In this document: in pieces, positions 50,840-60,137 of the stretch
Layout: each line of letters opens with the position of its first letter
Numbering within the stretch: the first letter of the stretch is position 1
From: Pigmentiphaga humi
GTDB lineage: Bacteria; Pseudomonadota; Gammaproteobacteria; Burkholderiales; Burkholderiaceae_B
Reading direction: 5' to 3'
DNA: 64,000 bases
NCBI RefSeq assembly: GCF_900606115.1
Contig: NZ_UWPJ01000016.1
Location: 149,909-213,908, forward strand
Program-made: the position numbers and the translations under genes
Notes under the pieces: model-generated
Databases searched by the model: none
Seen by the model: only the letters and a program-made list of their open reading frames with translations
Told to the model about the DNA's origin: nothing

Positions 50840-51676
50840 CTAAACGGTCCGGACGATCAGCGCATCGCACGGAGTGAGATAGATCAGGCGTTCGGCCACG
50901 CTGCCCAGCGCCGTGCGCAGCAGGCCCGTATGGCCGTGCGTGCCCACCACCAGCAGGTCCGCGCCGTGGGCGCGCACGTACTCGGGCACCACCGCCTCGG
51001 GCATGCCATGCTGCATGACCAGCCGCACCGATTGTGACAGCTGCGCAACATTGCCGGCGACGAAAGCGTTGGCCGCCTGCTCGGCCTGCTTGCGCGCCTG
51101 CGCCAATTCGCCCGCGTCCGGATCGGCCCGCAGCGTCGGGTAGGCGTGCAGCAGGGTGAGCTGCGCATCGGCAAAAAAAGCGCGCGCGGCATTCATCGCC
51201 TGGCGGGCGCCTTCCGAAAAATCCGAGGCGGCCACCACCTGGCCATAGGCGCGATGCGGCCGCTGCTTGACGATCAGGACGGGGAGGGTCGATTCCCGCG
51301 CCAGCTTCTCGACGGTAGAACCGAGCAGCAGGCGGCCCAGGGTTTCCTGGCGCGCCGTGCCGGTCACGATCAGGTCGCATTGCCGCACGCGCGCCGTTTC
51401 GCGGATCCGCTCGACCGGATTGCCGGACTCCAGCACGAGTTCGACGGGCACGTCGGTCTCGCCGACGATGTCGCGCAAGAGACGCTCGGCGCCGGCGGCA
51501 TCGGCGTCGCGGCTGCGCTGCGCCATCAGGCGCTCGGCGAGCGCGGGCTCTTCGATCACATGCAGGACGACCAGCTTGCAGCGGCGCCGGCGCGCGATCG
51601 CAATGGCGCGGTCCAGCGCCCGGTCGCAGCGCGGACTCAGGTCGGTGGCAAGCAAGATGCTACAGGTATCGCCCAT
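50840..51676 (-). CDS. Tandem universal stress protein
   Basis: A 278-residue protein with two UspA domains (about residues 1-140 and 147-278). The second has the ATP-binding pattern VVGTHGHTGLLRTALGSVAE, and the first has a related IVTGTARQETLGRLLLGST. Starts of the two domains are SILLATDLSPRCDRALDRAI and VVAASDFSEGARQAMNAARA. No partner gene is coupled; tonB lies about 100 bases downstream on the same strand with its own promoter region. The physiological role is unknown beyond stress survival in the family. Confidence 0.9.
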   Translation of the reverse strand: MGDTCSILLATDLSPRCDRALDRAIAIARRRRCKLVVLHVIEEPALAERLMAQRSRDADAAGAERLLRDIVGETDVPVELVLESGNPVERIRETARVRQCDLIVTGTARQETLGRLLLGSTVEKLARESTLPVLIVKQRPHRAYGQVVAASDFSEGARQAMNAARAFFADAQLTLLHAYPTLRADPDAGELAQARKQAEQAANAFVAGNVAQLSQSVRLVMQHGMPEAVVPEYVRAHGADLLVVGTHGHTGLLRTALGSVAERLIYLTPCDALIVRTV

Positions 51677-51800
51677 GCTGGCAGTCCCTCTCGATCCCAG
51701 GATTGTTGATTCTTAATCGCGTCTGCTTATCGTGACACGAACCGGGCTCGCCATGAACAACGCCGATACAGTCTCTTGATGCAAATCAACTAGAAAAACA

Positions 51801-51833
51801 AAACCCCCAACAACACGAGGCTGTTGGGGGTTT
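51801..51833 (-). terminator. Rho-independent terminator of tRNA-Thr
   Basis: AAACCCCCAACA and TGTTGGGGGTTT form a 12-base perfect stem with a 9-base loop. On the minus strand the stem is followed by TTTTGTTTTT-like U-rich sequence. It lies 8 bases beyond the tRNA 3' end. Confidence 0.88.
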
Positions 51834-51840
51834 AGGGTAT

Positions 51841-51916
51841 TGGTGCCGGCAAGAGGAGTCGAACCCCCGACCTTCGCATTACGAATGCGCTGCTCTACCA
51901 ACTGAGCTATGCCGGC
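51841..51916 (-). tRNA. tRNA-Thr (anticodon CGT)
   Basis: A 76-base tRNA with encoded CCA. The acceptor arms GCCGGCA and TGCCGGC pair perfectly. The D-arm reads TAGCTCAGTTGGTAGAGCA, the anticodon arm has loop TTCGTAA within CGCAT..ATGCG, giving anticodon CGT for ACG threonine codons, and the T-arm has GGGGGTTCGACTCC. It is a standard canonical tRNA with a strong terminator. Such genes can be integration sites, but no integrase is beside it. Confidence 0.96.
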
Positions 51917-52034
51917 GTAAACCTTGCGCCTGAACTTTTTTCCGCGAACCGCGCGGCTTGCTGTTCAAGCTAGCCCGCTATTCTAGCAAAATTTCCCGGC
52001 AAGATTCAAATCTTTCCGGCAAGCTGCGGCTGCC

Positions 52035-52679
52035 TCACTCCGCATCCGGCTGCCTGTCGGGGTGCGCCGCCTCGAACGCGGGCAGCGACGCGCAGTAATC
52101 CGCCACGCGGACCACGGTAGGCATGGCGCTCAGGTCGGACTTGAGGCGGCGCGCGTTGTAGACCTGCGGGACCAGGCACAGGTCGGCCAGGGTGGGTGTG
52201 TCGCCGTGGCAGCACAGGCCGGTGTGGGGCGAGTCGGCCAGCGCGCGCTCGAGCGCCGCGAGCCCGCTCTGCACCCAATGGCGATACCACTCGTCGCGCC
52301 CTTCCTGTTCGATGCCCAGCGGCTTTTTCAGGTATTTCAGCACGCGCAGGTTGTTGAGGGGATGGATGTCGCAGGCGATGCCCAGGGCCAGCGCACGCAC
52401 GCGGGCGCGTTCGACCGGCGTGGCAGGCAGCAGGGCCGGCTCCGGGTGGGTTTCTTCCAGGTATTCGATGATGGCCAGCGATTGCGTCAGCGCCTGGCCG
52501 CCGTCCTCCAGCACGGGCACCAGCGCGTCGGGACTGAGCTGGCGGAATTGCGGCTGCAATTGCTGTCCGCCGTCCTTGAGCAGATGGACGGCAGCATATT
52601 CATACGGCAGGCCCTTCAGGGCCAGCGCGATGCGCACACGATAGGAAGCGGAACTGCGGAAGTAGCTATGAAGACGCAT
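52035..52679 (-). CDS. maiA: Maleylacetoacetate isomerase / zeta-class glutathione transferase
   Basis: A 214-residue zeta-class GST from ATG 52679, with AGAGGAG upstream. The N-terminal thioredoxin fold has SSASYRVRIALALKG, where animal zeta enzymes have SSCxxRVRIAL (Cys replaced by Ala here). The QSLAIIEYLEETHPEPALLP segment and the C-terminal helix LADLCLVPQVYNARR complete the family pattern. MaiA isomerises maleylacetoacetate in tyrosine catabolism or maleylpyruvate in gentisate catabolism. No pathway partners adjoin it, so the substrate is not determined. Confidence 0.88.
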   Translation of the reverse strand: MRLHSYFRSSASYRVRIALALKGLPYEYAAVHLLKDGGQQLQPQFRQLSPDALVPVLEDGGQALTQSLAIIEYLEETHPEPALLPATPVERARVRALALGIACDIHPLNNLRVLKYLKKPLGIEQEGRDEWYRHWVQSGLAALERALADSPHTGLCCHGDTPTLADLCLVPQVYNARRLKSDLSAMPTVVRVADYCASLPAFEAAHPDRQPDAE

Positions 52680-52705
52680 GGAGACTCCTCTGGAGAGGCC
52701 CCGCC

Positions 52706-53656
52706 CTAGAGGCGGACATTCCTCGACAAGCCCTTGGGCAGCGGAAAGGCGACGCCCTCTTCGGCACCTGCGAGCGTGCGCACCGAGGCCGCGCCCAGCT
52801 CTTTCAGGCGGGCGATGACCTGCTGCACCAGGACGTCGGGCGCGGAAGCCCCGGCGGTGACGCCGACGCGCGAGCGGCCTTCCAGCCAGGCCGGGTCGAT
52901 GTCGGAAGCGCCGTCGATCAGATAGGCGGGCACGCCCTTGCGCTCGGCCACTTCGCGCAGCCGGTTGGAATTGGAGCTGTTGACGCTGCCCACCACCAGC
53001 ACGAGGTCGCACTCGGGCGCCATGACCTTGACGGCGTCCTGGCGATTCTGCGTGGCATAGCAGATGTCGCTTTTCTTGGGCTCGGCGATGCCGGGAAAGC
53101 GCGCCTTGAGCGCCGCCGCCACCTGCGCCGCATCGTCGACGGACAGCGTGGTCTGGGTGACATAGGCGAGCTTGTCCGGATCGGCGACCTGCAGCGCCGC
53201 GACGTCTTCCACCGTTTCCACCAGGTACATGCCGCCGTCGGCCTGGCCCAGCGTGCCTTCGACCTCGGGATGGCCCTTGTGGCCGATCATGACGATCTCG
53301 TTGCCCGCGGCGCGCATCTTGGACACCTCGACGTGGACCTTGGTGACGAGGGGACAGGTGGCGTCGAACACCTGCAGCCCGCGCCGCTCGGCCTCGCTGC
53401 GCACCGAGCGGGGCACGCCGTGCGCCGAGAACACCACGGTCGATCCGGCCGGCGCCTCGTCCAGTTCCTTGATGAAGATGGCGCCCTTGGTCTTCAGGTC
53501 CTGGACCACGTAGCGGTTGTGGACGATCTCGTGGCGCACGTAGATCGGCGCGCCGAAGAGCTCCAGGGCGCGCTCGACGATATCGATCGCGCGGTCCACG
53601 CCGGCGCAGAATCCGCGCGGCTGCGCCAGGACCACTTCCTTGGGCGCCTGCGCCAT
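52706..53656 (-). CDS. ispH: 4-hydroxy-3-methylbut-2-enyl diphosphate reductase
   Basis: IspH carries out the last step of the MEP isoprenoid pathway with a [4Fe-4S] cluster. From ATG 53656 it has 316 residues. The cluster cysteines lie in [27 protein letters not shown] and [14 protein letters not shown]. Other landmarks are [30 protein letters not shown] and [15 protein letters not shown]. The ATG overlaps the fkpB stop by one base, a pairing seen widely in proteobacteria. Confidence 0.96.
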   Translation of the reverse strand: MAQAPKEVVLAQPRGFCAGVDRAIDIVERALELFGAPIYVRHEIVHNRYVVQDLKTKGAIFIKELDEAPAGSTVVFSAHGVPRSVRSEAERRGLQVFDATCPLVTKVHVEVSKMRAAGNEIVMIGHKGHPEVEGTLGQADGGMYLVETVEDVAALQVADPDKLAYVTQTTLSVDDAAQVAAALKARFPGIAEPKKSDICYATQNRQDAVKVMAPECDLVLVVGSVNSSNSNRLREVAERKGVPAYLIDGASDIDPAWLEGRSRVGVTAGASAPDVLVQQVIARLKELGAASVRTLAGAEEGVAFPLPKGLSRNVRL

Positions 53657-54129
53657 CACAGCACTCCGAGCAAGGCGACGTCCACCTTGAGGGCCGAGCC
53701 GGCCAGCGGGTGGTTGAAGTCGAACAGCGCGTAGTCGGCGCCCTGCTCCTTGAACACGCCCGAATACCGGCCGCCGTTGGGGGCGGCGAATTCCACCAGG
53801 TCGCCGGGCTCGAAGGTCTCGTCGCCGGCGTGTTCGCGCAGCATGGCCAGCGTGATGCGCTGGATCAGCTCGGGATTGCGGTCGCCGTAGGCCTGGGCGG
53901 GCGCCAGCATGAACGAAAAGGTCTCGCCTTCGGCGTGGCCGACCAGTTCCTGCTCCATGCCCGGCGCCCACTGGCCGGAACCGAGTTGCAGCGTGGCGGG
54001 GCGGCCGGTGAAGGTATCGACGAACACCTGCCCCTCCCCCTCGCCCGATGCGAGCGAAATGCGGTAGTGCAGCGTTACGTAGGAGTCCTCACGGACAACC
54101 TGAAGCGGGGAGGAAGAAGCGGAAGCCAA
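53656..54129 (-). CDS. fkpB: FKBP-type peptidyl-prolyl isomerase FkpB (SlpA)
   Basis: A 157-residue SlyD/FkpB-type isomerase. It has [15 protein letters not shown], the FKBP core with insert-in-flap domain ([40 protein letters not shown]), and [16 protein letters not shown] C-terminus ([20 protein letters not shown]). The start appears to be TTG 54129, since no ATG or GTG lies in the expected place; the upstream Shine-Dalgarno is weak. It is coupled to ispH and divergent from radC. Confidence 0.87.
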   Translation of the reverse strand: MASASSSPLQVVREDSYVTLHYRISLASGEGEGQVFVDTFTGRPATLQLGSGQWAPGMEQELVGHAEGETFSFMLAPAQAYGDRNPELIQRITLAMLREHAGDETFEPGDLVEFAAPNGGRYSGVFKEQGADYALFDFNHPLAGSALKVDVALLGVL

Positions 54130-54186
54130 GATGTGTCACCGTGTCGATGCTGTGCGCAAACACCTGATTTTACCTGCCTCGACGCC

Positions 54187-54879
54187 ATGCCCGCTGCCAC
54201 GACTTCCTTACAGACCGCCCTGCCTCCCGACGAACGCCCGCGCGAACGCCTGCTGCGCCACGGACCGGCGGTGCTGACCGACGCCGAATTGCTCGCCGTG
54301 CTGCTGCGCACCGGCACACGCGGCTGCAACGCGATCGAACTGGGCCGGCGGCTGCTGGCGGAGTTCGGCGGCCTGCGCGGGCTGTTCGCGGCCTCGCGCG
54401 ACGACCTGCGCCGCGTGCCCGGCCTGGGCGCGGCCAAGGCCAGCCAGCTGCAGGCCATCCTGGAACTGGCGCGGCGCGAGCTGGACGAAACCATGCGCCG
54501 GGGCGACGCGCTGAGCAACCCCGCCGACGTGCGGCGCTATTGCGCCACCGCGCTCTCGCACCTTCACATCGAATGCTGCCTCGCGCTCTACCTGGATGCC
54601 CGCAACCGCCTCATCGCCAGCGAAATGCTGTCGCAAGGCACGCTCAGCCAGGCCGCGGTCTACCCGCGCGAGATCGTGCGGGCCGCGCTGCGCCTCCATG
54701 CCGCGGCGGTCATCCTGGCGCATAATCACCCTTCCGGGAACGCCGACCCCAGCCAGGCCGACGAACACCTGACCCGCCACGTGCGCGGGGCGCTGTCGCT
54801 GGTGGACGTGCGGCTGCTGGATCACATCATCGTGGCGGGCGGACGGACCACCTCGCTGGCCGAACGCGGCCTGCTGTAG
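54187..54879 (+). CDS. radC: RadC family JAMM-domain protein
   Basis: A 230-residue RadC protein. The N-half carries helix-hairpin-helix-like segments (DLRRVPGLGAAKASQLQAIL); the C-half has the JAMM/MPN metal site: HNHPSGNADPSQAD preceded by ALYLDARNRLIASEMLSQGT. I use ATG 54187 (MPAATTSLQTALPPDERPRE), which has no strong Shine-Dalgarno; the longer open frame runs antisense through fkpB. The biochemical role of RadC is unsettled; it is not proven to be a DNA-repair enzyme. Confidence 0.93.
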   Translation: MPAATTSLQTALPPDERPRERLLRHGPAVLTDAELLAVLLRTGTRGCNAIELGRRLLAEFGGLRGLFAASRDDLRRVPGLGAAKASQLQAILELARRELDETMRRGDALSNPADVRRYCATALSHLHIECCLALYLDARNRLIASEMLSQGTLSQAAVYPREIVRAALRLHAAAVILAHNHPSGNADPSQADEHLTRHVRGALSLVDVRLLDHIIVAGGRTTSLAERGLL

Positions 54880-54970
54880 CCCATGGGAAAATCGCGCAAG
54901 GGCCGGCGCCCTCCCCGTCCGGGGGCCGCGGCCGCCGCGCAACGCGTCTGTCGACAAAGCCATCTTTGGC

Positions 54971-55000
54971 TTGAAAAACCGCCCTTTCCCGTGCTATTCT
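54971..55000 (+). promoter_or_regulatory. Sigma-70 promoter of rpmB-rpmG
   Basis: TTGAAA, 18 bases, TATTCT, located about 170 bases before rpmB. Both boxes are near consensus and stand out in a GC-rich setting. The 5' leader is long. It includes a palindromic GGGTACGTAC-like stretch near 55102 that could fold. Confidence 0.65.
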
Positions 55001-55171
55001 TGCGAGCTTTACGGCGTTACCCTTGGCGCATTGAAGTATTCGTGCGCAGCCAAGGCGGCATCCATGGCCGAACACGCCAGAGAAACACGCTAGAAACTCG
55101 GGGTACGTACGGCACGGCCGACCCCGGATCCGTATCCCGAATTCACGCAATAGAATAGAAGAGGTGTCGCC

Positions 55172-55408
55172 ATGGCACGAGTATGTCAAGTTACCGGTAA
55201 AGGCCCGATCGTGGGCAACAACGTTTCCCACGCCAACAACAAGACCAAGCGCCGCTTCCTGCCGAACCTGCAATATCGCAAGTTCTGGGTCGAAAGCGAA
55301 AACCGCTGGGTCCGCCTGCGCGTCAGCACCAACGCCCTGCGCACCATCGACAAGAACGGCATCGAGTCCGTCCTGGCCGACCTGCGCGCCCGCGGCGAAG
55401 CCGTTTAA
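55172..55408 (+). CDS. rpmB: 50S ribosomal protein L28
   Basis: L28 of 78 residues, standard length: [57 protein letters not shown]. It is preceded by AGAGG. It is co-transcribed with rpmG 24 bases downstream. Confidence 0.97.
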   Translation: MARVCQVTGKGPIVGNNVSHANNKTKRRFLPNLQYRKFWVESENRWVRLRVSTNALRTIDKNGIESVLADLRARGEAV

Positions 55409-55432
55409 TCACCGGATCCACAGGAGCACACC

Positions 55433-55600
55433 ATGGCCAAGGGTATTCGCGAAAAGATCAAGCTCGAGTCGACCGCCGGCACCGGGCACTTCTACACCAC
55501 GTCCAAGAACAAGCGCACCACCCCGGAAAAGATGCTGATCAAGAAGTTCGATCCGGTCGCGCGCAAGCACGTGGACTACAAGGAAACCAAGCTGAAGTAA
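55433..55600 (+). CDS. rpmG: 50S ribosomal protein L33
   Basis: A short 55-residue gene read directly from the sequence: it begins [18 protein letters not shown], continues [20 protein letters not shown], and ends [14 protein letters not shown] lies eight bases before the ATG. It lacks the zinc-binding CxxC pairs of C+ type L33 proteins, so it is the Cys-free type. Order rpmB-rpmG is the normal one. Confidence 0.97.
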   Translation: MAKGIREKIKLESTAGTGHFYTTSKNKRTTPEKMLIKKFDPVARKHVDYKETKLK

Positions 55601-55649
55601 TTCAGCCTGGCGCGGCGCCGGTTTTCGCCTTCGCCGCCAGCCTTATTCG

Positions 55650-55697
55650 CACCCCGCAGCCCCGGCGCCACGCCGGGGCTGCGGGGTGTTTGTTTTC
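55650..55697 (+). terminator. Rho-independent terminator of rpmB-rpmG
   Basis: A perfect 17-base stem (CACCCCGCAGCCCCGGC with its complement) and 5-base loop is followed by TTTGTTTTC. It lies 50 bases after rpmG and 16 bases before the converging CoA-transferase stop. Confidence 0.95.
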
Positions 55698-55712
55698 TCC
55701 GGGCAGCTCGGA

Positions 55713-56918
55713 TCAAGCGACCACGCCGGCCGCCTGCAAGGCGTCGATCTCGGCATCGCCGTAGCCCAGGGCGGCGAGCACGGTGCGGGTATGGCCGCCC
55801 AATGCGGGCACGGCGTCCATGCGCGGCGCATAGGCGCTGCTGGCGCCCGGCGGCAGCAGCGCGGGCAGCGGCCCGACCGGGCTGTCCACCTGGGTCCACC
55901 TTTCGCGCGCCGCCAACTGCGGATGTGCCCAGACGCCCGCCATGTCGTTGACCCGCGCGTTGGCGATGCCGGCGTCTTCCAGCCGCCCGATGACCTCGTC
56001 CGCGCGCATGCCGGCGAAGGCCTCGACGATGAGCTGGCGCAATTCGGCCCGGTGCGCGGTGCGGCGCGAATTGCTCTCGAACCGTGCATCGCGGACGAGC
56101 CCCGGCTGCTCCAGCACGGCCGCGCAGAACACCTGCCACTCGCGCTCGTTCTGTAGGCCCAGCATCACGACTCCGCCATCCCCGGCCGGAAAAGGCCCGT
56201 AGGGATAAATGGTGGCATGCGCCGCCGCGGCACGCGGCGGAGGCGGCGCGCCGTCGAAGGCGTAATACATGGGATAGCCCATCCACTCGACCATGCTCTC
56301 GAGCATGGACACCTCGACGCGGCTGCCTTTTCCCGTACGATTCCGGAGCATCAACGCGGCCAGGATGTTCGAATAGGCATACATGCCCGCCGAGATGTCG
56401 GCCACCGAGGCGCCCGCCTTGCACGGTTCTTCGGGGGTGCCCGTCACGGAGACGAAGCCGCCCTCGCTCTGGATCAACAGGTCGTAGGCCTTCTTGTCCC
56501 GATAGGGTCCGCTGTCGCCGTAGCCGGAGATATCGCACACGATCAGACGCGGAAAGCGCTCGCGCAGCGCCTCGTACGACAAGCCCAGACGGGCCGCCGC
56601 GCCCGGAGCCAGGTTTTGCACCAGCACGTCGGCCTGGGCAAGCAGGCGCCCCAGCACCTCGCCCGCGCCTTCGTGCTTCAGGTCCAGCGCCAGGCTTTCC
56701 TTCGAGCGGTTGGTCCAGACGAAGTGCGAGGACAACCCGCGCACGCGTTCATCGTAGCCGCGCGCGAAATCGCCGCTGCCGGGCCGTTCGATCTTGATCA
56801 CCCGCGCCCCCAGGTCGGCAAGCTGGCGCGTGCAGAACGGCGCCGCGATCGCGTGCTCGAGGCTGACGACGGTCACGCCGTCCAGAGGACGGGGCGAAGA
56901 GGAAACAGGTGCGGTCAT
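55713..56918 (-). CDS. Class III (CaiB/BaiF/Frc) CoA-transferase
   Basis: A 401-residue class III CoA-transferase, from ATG 56918 (MTAPVSSSPRPLDGVTVVSL). Family motifs are LADLGARVIKIERPGSGDFA, SLALDLKHEGAGEVLGRLLA, VLVQNLAPGAAARLGLSYEA, and the active-site Asp region ASVADISAGMYAYSNIL. It lies downstream of an acyl-CoA dehydrogenase and a dehydratase, so it probably activates an organic acid to its CoA ester at the head of a degradation route. The acid cannot be named from sequence. Confidence 0.9.
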   Translation of the reverse strand: MTAPVSSSPRPLDGVTVVSLEHAIAAPFCTRQLADLGARVIKIERPGSGDFARGYDERVRGLSSHFVWTNRSKESLALDLKHEGAGEVLGRLLAQADVLVQNLAPGAAARLGLSYEALRERFPRLIVCDISGYGDSGPYRDKKAYDLLIQSEGGFVSVTGTPEEPCKAGASVADISAGMYAYSNILAALMLRNRTGKGSRVEVSMLESMVEWMGYPMYYAFDGAPPPPRAAAAHATIYPYGPFPAGDGGVVMLGLQNEREWQVFCAAVLEQPGLVRDARFESNSRRTAHRAELRQLIVEAFAGMRADEVIGRLEDAGIANARVNDMAGVWAHPQLAARERWTQVDSPVGPLPALLPPGASSAYAPRMDAVPALGGHTRTVLAALGYGDAEIDALQAAGVVA

Positions 56919-56978
56919 GGCGCTATCGTCCTGGAATCGCAATCGCGGCAACGGTGGAACGCGGACATCCCGCGCGGC

Positions 56979-58133
56979 TCAGAAAGAGCGAGGCAGCCCC
57001 AGCAAATGCTCGGCCACGTAGGACAGAATGAGATTGGTCGAAATCGGCGCGACCTGGTAGAGCCGCGTCTCGCGGAATTTGCGCTCGACGTCGTACTCGC
57101 ACGCGAAGCCGAAGCCGCCATGGGTCTGCAGGCAGACGTTGGCCGCCTCCCACGACGCCTTTGCCGCCAGGTACTTGGCCATGTTGGCGCTGGCCCCGGC
57201 GGGCTGCCCGCCGTCGTACTCGCCGCAGGCGCGCCAGCGCATCAGGTCGGCCGCTTCCACCTCGATGTGCGCCTCGGCGATGGGAAACTGCACGCCCTGG
57301 TTCTGGCCGATGGGACGGCCGAATACCTGCCGCTCGCGCGCGTAGCCGGTGGCTTTCTCGATGAACCAGCGGCCGTCGCCGATGCACTCGGCGGCGATCA
57401 GCGTGCGTTCGGCGTTCAGGCCGTCGAGGATGTAGCGAAAGCCCTTGCCTTCCTCGCCGATCAGGCTGTCGGCCGGCAGCTCCAGGTTGTCGAAGAAGAG
57501 TTCGTTGGTCTCGTGGTTGACCATATTGGCGATGGGGCGCACCTCCATGCCGTGGCCGATCGCCTCGCGCAGGTCCACCAGGAAGATCGACATGCCTTCG
57601 GTCTTCTTGACGACTTCCACCAGCGGCGTGGTGCGCGCCAGCAGGATCATCAGGTCGGAGTGCTGCACGCGCGAGATCCACACCTTCTGGCCGTTGATCA
57701 CGTAGCGGTCGCCGCGCCGCACCGCCGTGGTCTTGATGCGCGTGGTATCGGTGCCCGTCGTCGGTTCGGTCACGCCCATGGACTGCAGGCGCAACTCGCC
57801 GCTGGCCAGACGCGGCAGGTAGTAGTCCTTCTGCGCGGCCGAACCGTTGCGCACCAGCGTGAAGAGGTTGTACATCTGCCCGTGGACGGTGCCCGAGTTG
57901 CCGCCGCAGCGATTGATTTCCTCCAGGATCACCGAGGCTTCGGACAAGCCCAGGCCGGAGCCGCCGTATTCGGCGGGAATCATCGCGCTCAGCCAGCCGG
58001 CCTCGGTCAGCGCATGCACGAACGCCTCGGGAAAGCCTCGGGCCTCATCGACCTTGCGCCAGTAGGCGCCGTCATAGTGCGCGCACAAGGCGCGCACGCC
58101 TTCGCGGATATCGTCATAGCCTGCTTGCTGCAC
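56979..58133 (-). CDS. Acyl-CoA dehydrogenase
   Basis: A 384-residue flavin acyl-CoA dehydrogenase. The start is GTG 58133 (VQQAGYDDIREGVRALCAHY) with GGAG about nine bases before. Recognised blocks are MGVTEPTTGTDTTRIKTTAV, INGQKVWISRVQHSDLMILL, ANMVNHETNELFFDNLELPA, AERTLIAAECIGDGRWFIEK and ALLGLPRSF-type C-terminus; VCLQTHGGFGFACEYDVERK is the substrate and FAD region. Its place next to a CoA-transferase and dehydratase suggests oxidation of a branched or dicarboxylic acyl-CoA. Confidence 0.9.
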   Translation of the reverse strand: MQQAGYDDIREGVRALCAHYDGAYWRKVDEARGFPEAFVHALTEAGWLSAMIPAEYGGSGLGLSEASVILEEINRCGGNSGTVHGQMYNLFTLVRNGSAAQKDYYLPRLASGELRLQSMGVTEPTTGTDTTRIKTTAVRRGDRYVINGQKVWISRVQHSDLMILLARTTPLVEVVKKTEGMSIFLVDLREAIGHGMEVRPIANMVNHETNELFFDNLELPADSLIGEEGKGFRYILDGLNAERTLIAAECIGDGRWFIEKATGYARERQVFGRPIGQNQGVQFPIAEAHIEVEAADLMRWRACGEYDGGQPAGASANMAKYLAAKASWEAANVCLQTHGGFGFACEYDVERKFRETRLYQVAPISTNLILSYVAEHLLGLPRSF

Positions 58134-58162
58134 GTCGGGCGTCTCCGTCGATCGGGCGTGCG

Positions 58163-59002
58163 TCAGCGCGCCACGTAGTCCAGTTCGGCGCGCTGGATCG
58201 CGCCATCCGCATTGGCGGCCCACAATTGTGCCCGCCCCTCGCCCGACAGGCAGCCGGCCGCCTCGAACGGCGTGGGGCAAATCACCGGGCGCACGCCGCG
58301 ATAAGCCAGGCGCGCGGGCCGCAGCCCGGGGTTCGCGCGCACGAACGCCGAGACCAGCAGCGTGGCGATCAAGGGTCCGTGCACCACCAGGCCGGCATAG
58401 CCCTCTTCGCCGGTGGCATAGGGCCAGTCGTAGTGGATGCGGTGGCCGTTGAAAGTCACGGCCGAATAGCGGAACAGCAGGGTCGCATCGGGCACGGCCG
58501 TCTCCGACCAGCCGGCCTGCGGCAGCGGTTCGGCATCGGCGGTTCGCGGCGGCGCGGGCTCGCGGTAGACGATGTCCTGCTCCTCGCGCACGGCAAGCTG
58601 CCCATGCTGGACGATGTCGTGCCGGACCGTGACGAACAGCAAGCCACCCGTGCGGCCCTGCTTCTCCGAGACGGACTGGATGGTGGAACGGCGCTCGGCA
58701 TCTTCCCCCACCACCAGCGGCCGGATGAAATCCACCCGGCCGCCCGCCCACATGCGCTGGCGCCCTTCGGCTGGAGGCAAAAAGCCGCCGCGCGCCGGAT
58801 GACCGTCCGAACCCAGCCCAGCGGCCGGCACGGGATCCTGGAAATAGGCCCAATGCCATAGCTCGGGCAGCGCCTCGCCCGGGGCGGGCGCCGGCTGGCC
58901 CAGCGTGGCCGCGATGCGGCGTGCGAGTTGATGGCTGATCTGGTCGGCCGAGGTCTCGGTCCGGCCCTCCCATTCGCTGGGACTTATCGCGGGGCTATTC
59001 AT
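58163..59002 (-). CDS. MaoC/FAS1-type acyl-CoA dehydratase (mesaconyl-C4-CoA hydratase-like)
   Basis: A 279-residue hydroxyacyl-thioester dehydratase with two hot-dog halves. The N-half has LPELWHWAYFQDPVPAAGLG and RMWAGGRVDFIRPLVVGEDA. The C-half has the hydratase motif LLFRYSAVTFNGHRIHYDWP, YATGEEGYAGLVVHGPLIAT. Members include the mesaconyl-C4-CoA and itaconyl-CoA hydratases; the exact substrate is inferred. I use ATG 59002 (MNSPAISPSEWEGRTE); the frame extends further but into the divergent promoter region. Confidence 0.85.
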   Translation of the reverse strand: MNSPAISPSEWEGRTETSADQISHQLARRIAATLGQPAPAPGEALPELWHWAYFQDPVPAAGLGSDGHPARGGFLPPAEGRQRMWAGGRVDFIRPLVVGEDAERRSTIQSVSEKQGRTGGLLFVTVRHDIVQHGQLAVREEQDIVYREPAPPRTADAEPLPQAGWSETAVPDATLLFRYSAVTFNGHRIHYDWPYATGEEGYAGLVVHGPLIATLLVSAFVRANPGLRPARLAYRGVRPVICPTPFEAAGCLSGEGRAQLWAANADGAIQRAELDYVAR

Positions 59003-59084
59003 GCTGTCGGGCCCGTGCCCATGGCCAGGCCGGCGGGCGCTTTCGTGGTTGGCAATGGGGCAAGCATGCGCCTCCGCCCGCCTT

Positions 59085-59107
59085 CTGTAAATTTTGATTT
59101 GCTGTAA
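59085..59107. promoter_or_regulatory. Divergent promoter region with repeated CTGTAA
   Basis: The 159-base gap between the dehydratase and lysR starts contains CTGTAA at 59085-59090 and again at 59102-59107, separated by an AT-rich stretch that stands out in this GC-rich sequence. It is a reasonable place for the LysR regulator to bind, but no defined LysR box can be proved. Confidence 0.35.
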
Positions 59108-59161
59108 CCTTCCTTCTGCCAAACCGAACGCCTACGCGCCAAGAACCTCCCGGATCGCACC

Positions 59162-60091
59162 ATGCACTTCGACCTGGCCGACCTGCGCCTCTTCATCCAC
59201 GTGGCCGAAGCGCCCAGCCTGACCCAGGGCGCGCGCCAGGCCCATCTCTCGCTGGCCGCCGCCAGCGCCCGCATCAAGGCGCTGGAGGCACAGCTGTCGG
59301 CCCGGCTGCTGTATCGCAACAGCCGCGGCATCGAGCTGACGCTGGCCGGCCGCCGCCTGCTCGAACACGCGCGCCAGATCATGCGCCAGGTCGATCTGCT
59401 CAAGAGCGAATTCGCCGACGGCGGTTCCGGCGCGACCGGCCACATCCGCATCTACGCCAACACCACCGCGGTGACCGAATTCATGCCCGGGGTGCTGGCG
59501 CGCTACCTCGCCGCGCGCCCGGGCGTCACCGTCGACCTGCAGGAGCGGCTGACGCGCGACATCATCCGCGGCGTCATGGACGGCTCGACCGACCTGGGCG
59601 TCGTCGCCGGCCCGGTCGATGCGCCCGGCCTGCAGCGCCTGCACTTCAGCACCGACCGGCTCGCGCTCGCCGTGCCGGCCGGGCATCCGCTGGCGCGCCG
59701 CAAGCGGGTCCGGCTGGCCGACACGCTGCGCTACCCGCACATCGGCCTGCACGACGGCAGCACGCTGCTCGCCTTCCTGCGCGAACAGGTCAAAGAACAG
59801 AACCTGGTCCTGCGCATCCAGGTCTCGGGCTTCGAAGCCATGTGCCGCATGATCGAAGCCGGCGTCGGCATAGGCGTGGCGCCCGAATCGGCGGCCCTGC
59901 GCCACCGCCGCACCATGGACCTGGCCATCGTCGCGCTGGACGAGCCCTGGGCGGTGCGCGAACGCAGCCTACTGGTACGCGAACGCGACGCCCTGCCCGC
60001 CTGCGTGCGCGCGCTCATCGACGACGTGCTGGCGCTGGGCCAGCGCGCGGGCGGCGCGGCCGGCACCCCGGCGGCCGGCGCGGGAGACTAA
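59162..60091 (+). CDS. LysR-family transcriptional regulator
   Basis: A 309-residue LysR regulator. The N-terminal helix-turn-helix spans about residues 1-65: LRLFIHVAEAPSLTQGARQA, then HLSLAAASARIKALEAQLSA and LYRNSRGIELTLAGRRLLEH. A periplasmic-binding-like effector domain follows. It is divergent from the dehydratase-dehydrogenase-transferase genes and followed by an MFS gene, so it probably controls both. The inducer is unknown. Confidence 0.92.
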   Translation: MHFDLADLRLFIHVAEAPSLTQGARQAHLSLAAASARIKALEAQLSARLLYRNSRGIELTLAGRRLLEHARQIMRQVDLLKSEFADGGSGATGHIRIYANTTAVTEFMPGVLARYLAARPGVTVDLQERLTRDIIRGVMDGSTDLGVVAGPVDAPGLQRLHFSTDRLALAVPAGHPLARRKRVRLADTLRYPHIGLHDGSTLLAFLREQVKEQNLVLRIQVSGFEAMCRMIEAGVGIGVAPESAALRHRRTMDLAIVALDEPWAVRERSLLVRERDALPACVRALIDDVLALGQRAGGAAGTPAAGAGD

Positions 60092-60137
60092 AATCGCCAG
60101 GCCCGACCGGCACGCCCCGCACAAGAGACTCCTCCCC

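Noticed and set aside
51713..51901. 62-codon minus-strand frame over the tRNA region
   Set aside because: It is the tRNA-Thr and its terminator read as protein.
51917..52034. Attachment site or integrative element at tRNA-Thr
   Set aside because: No integrase and no duplicated tRNA 3' end is seen; the adjoining genes are housekeeping.
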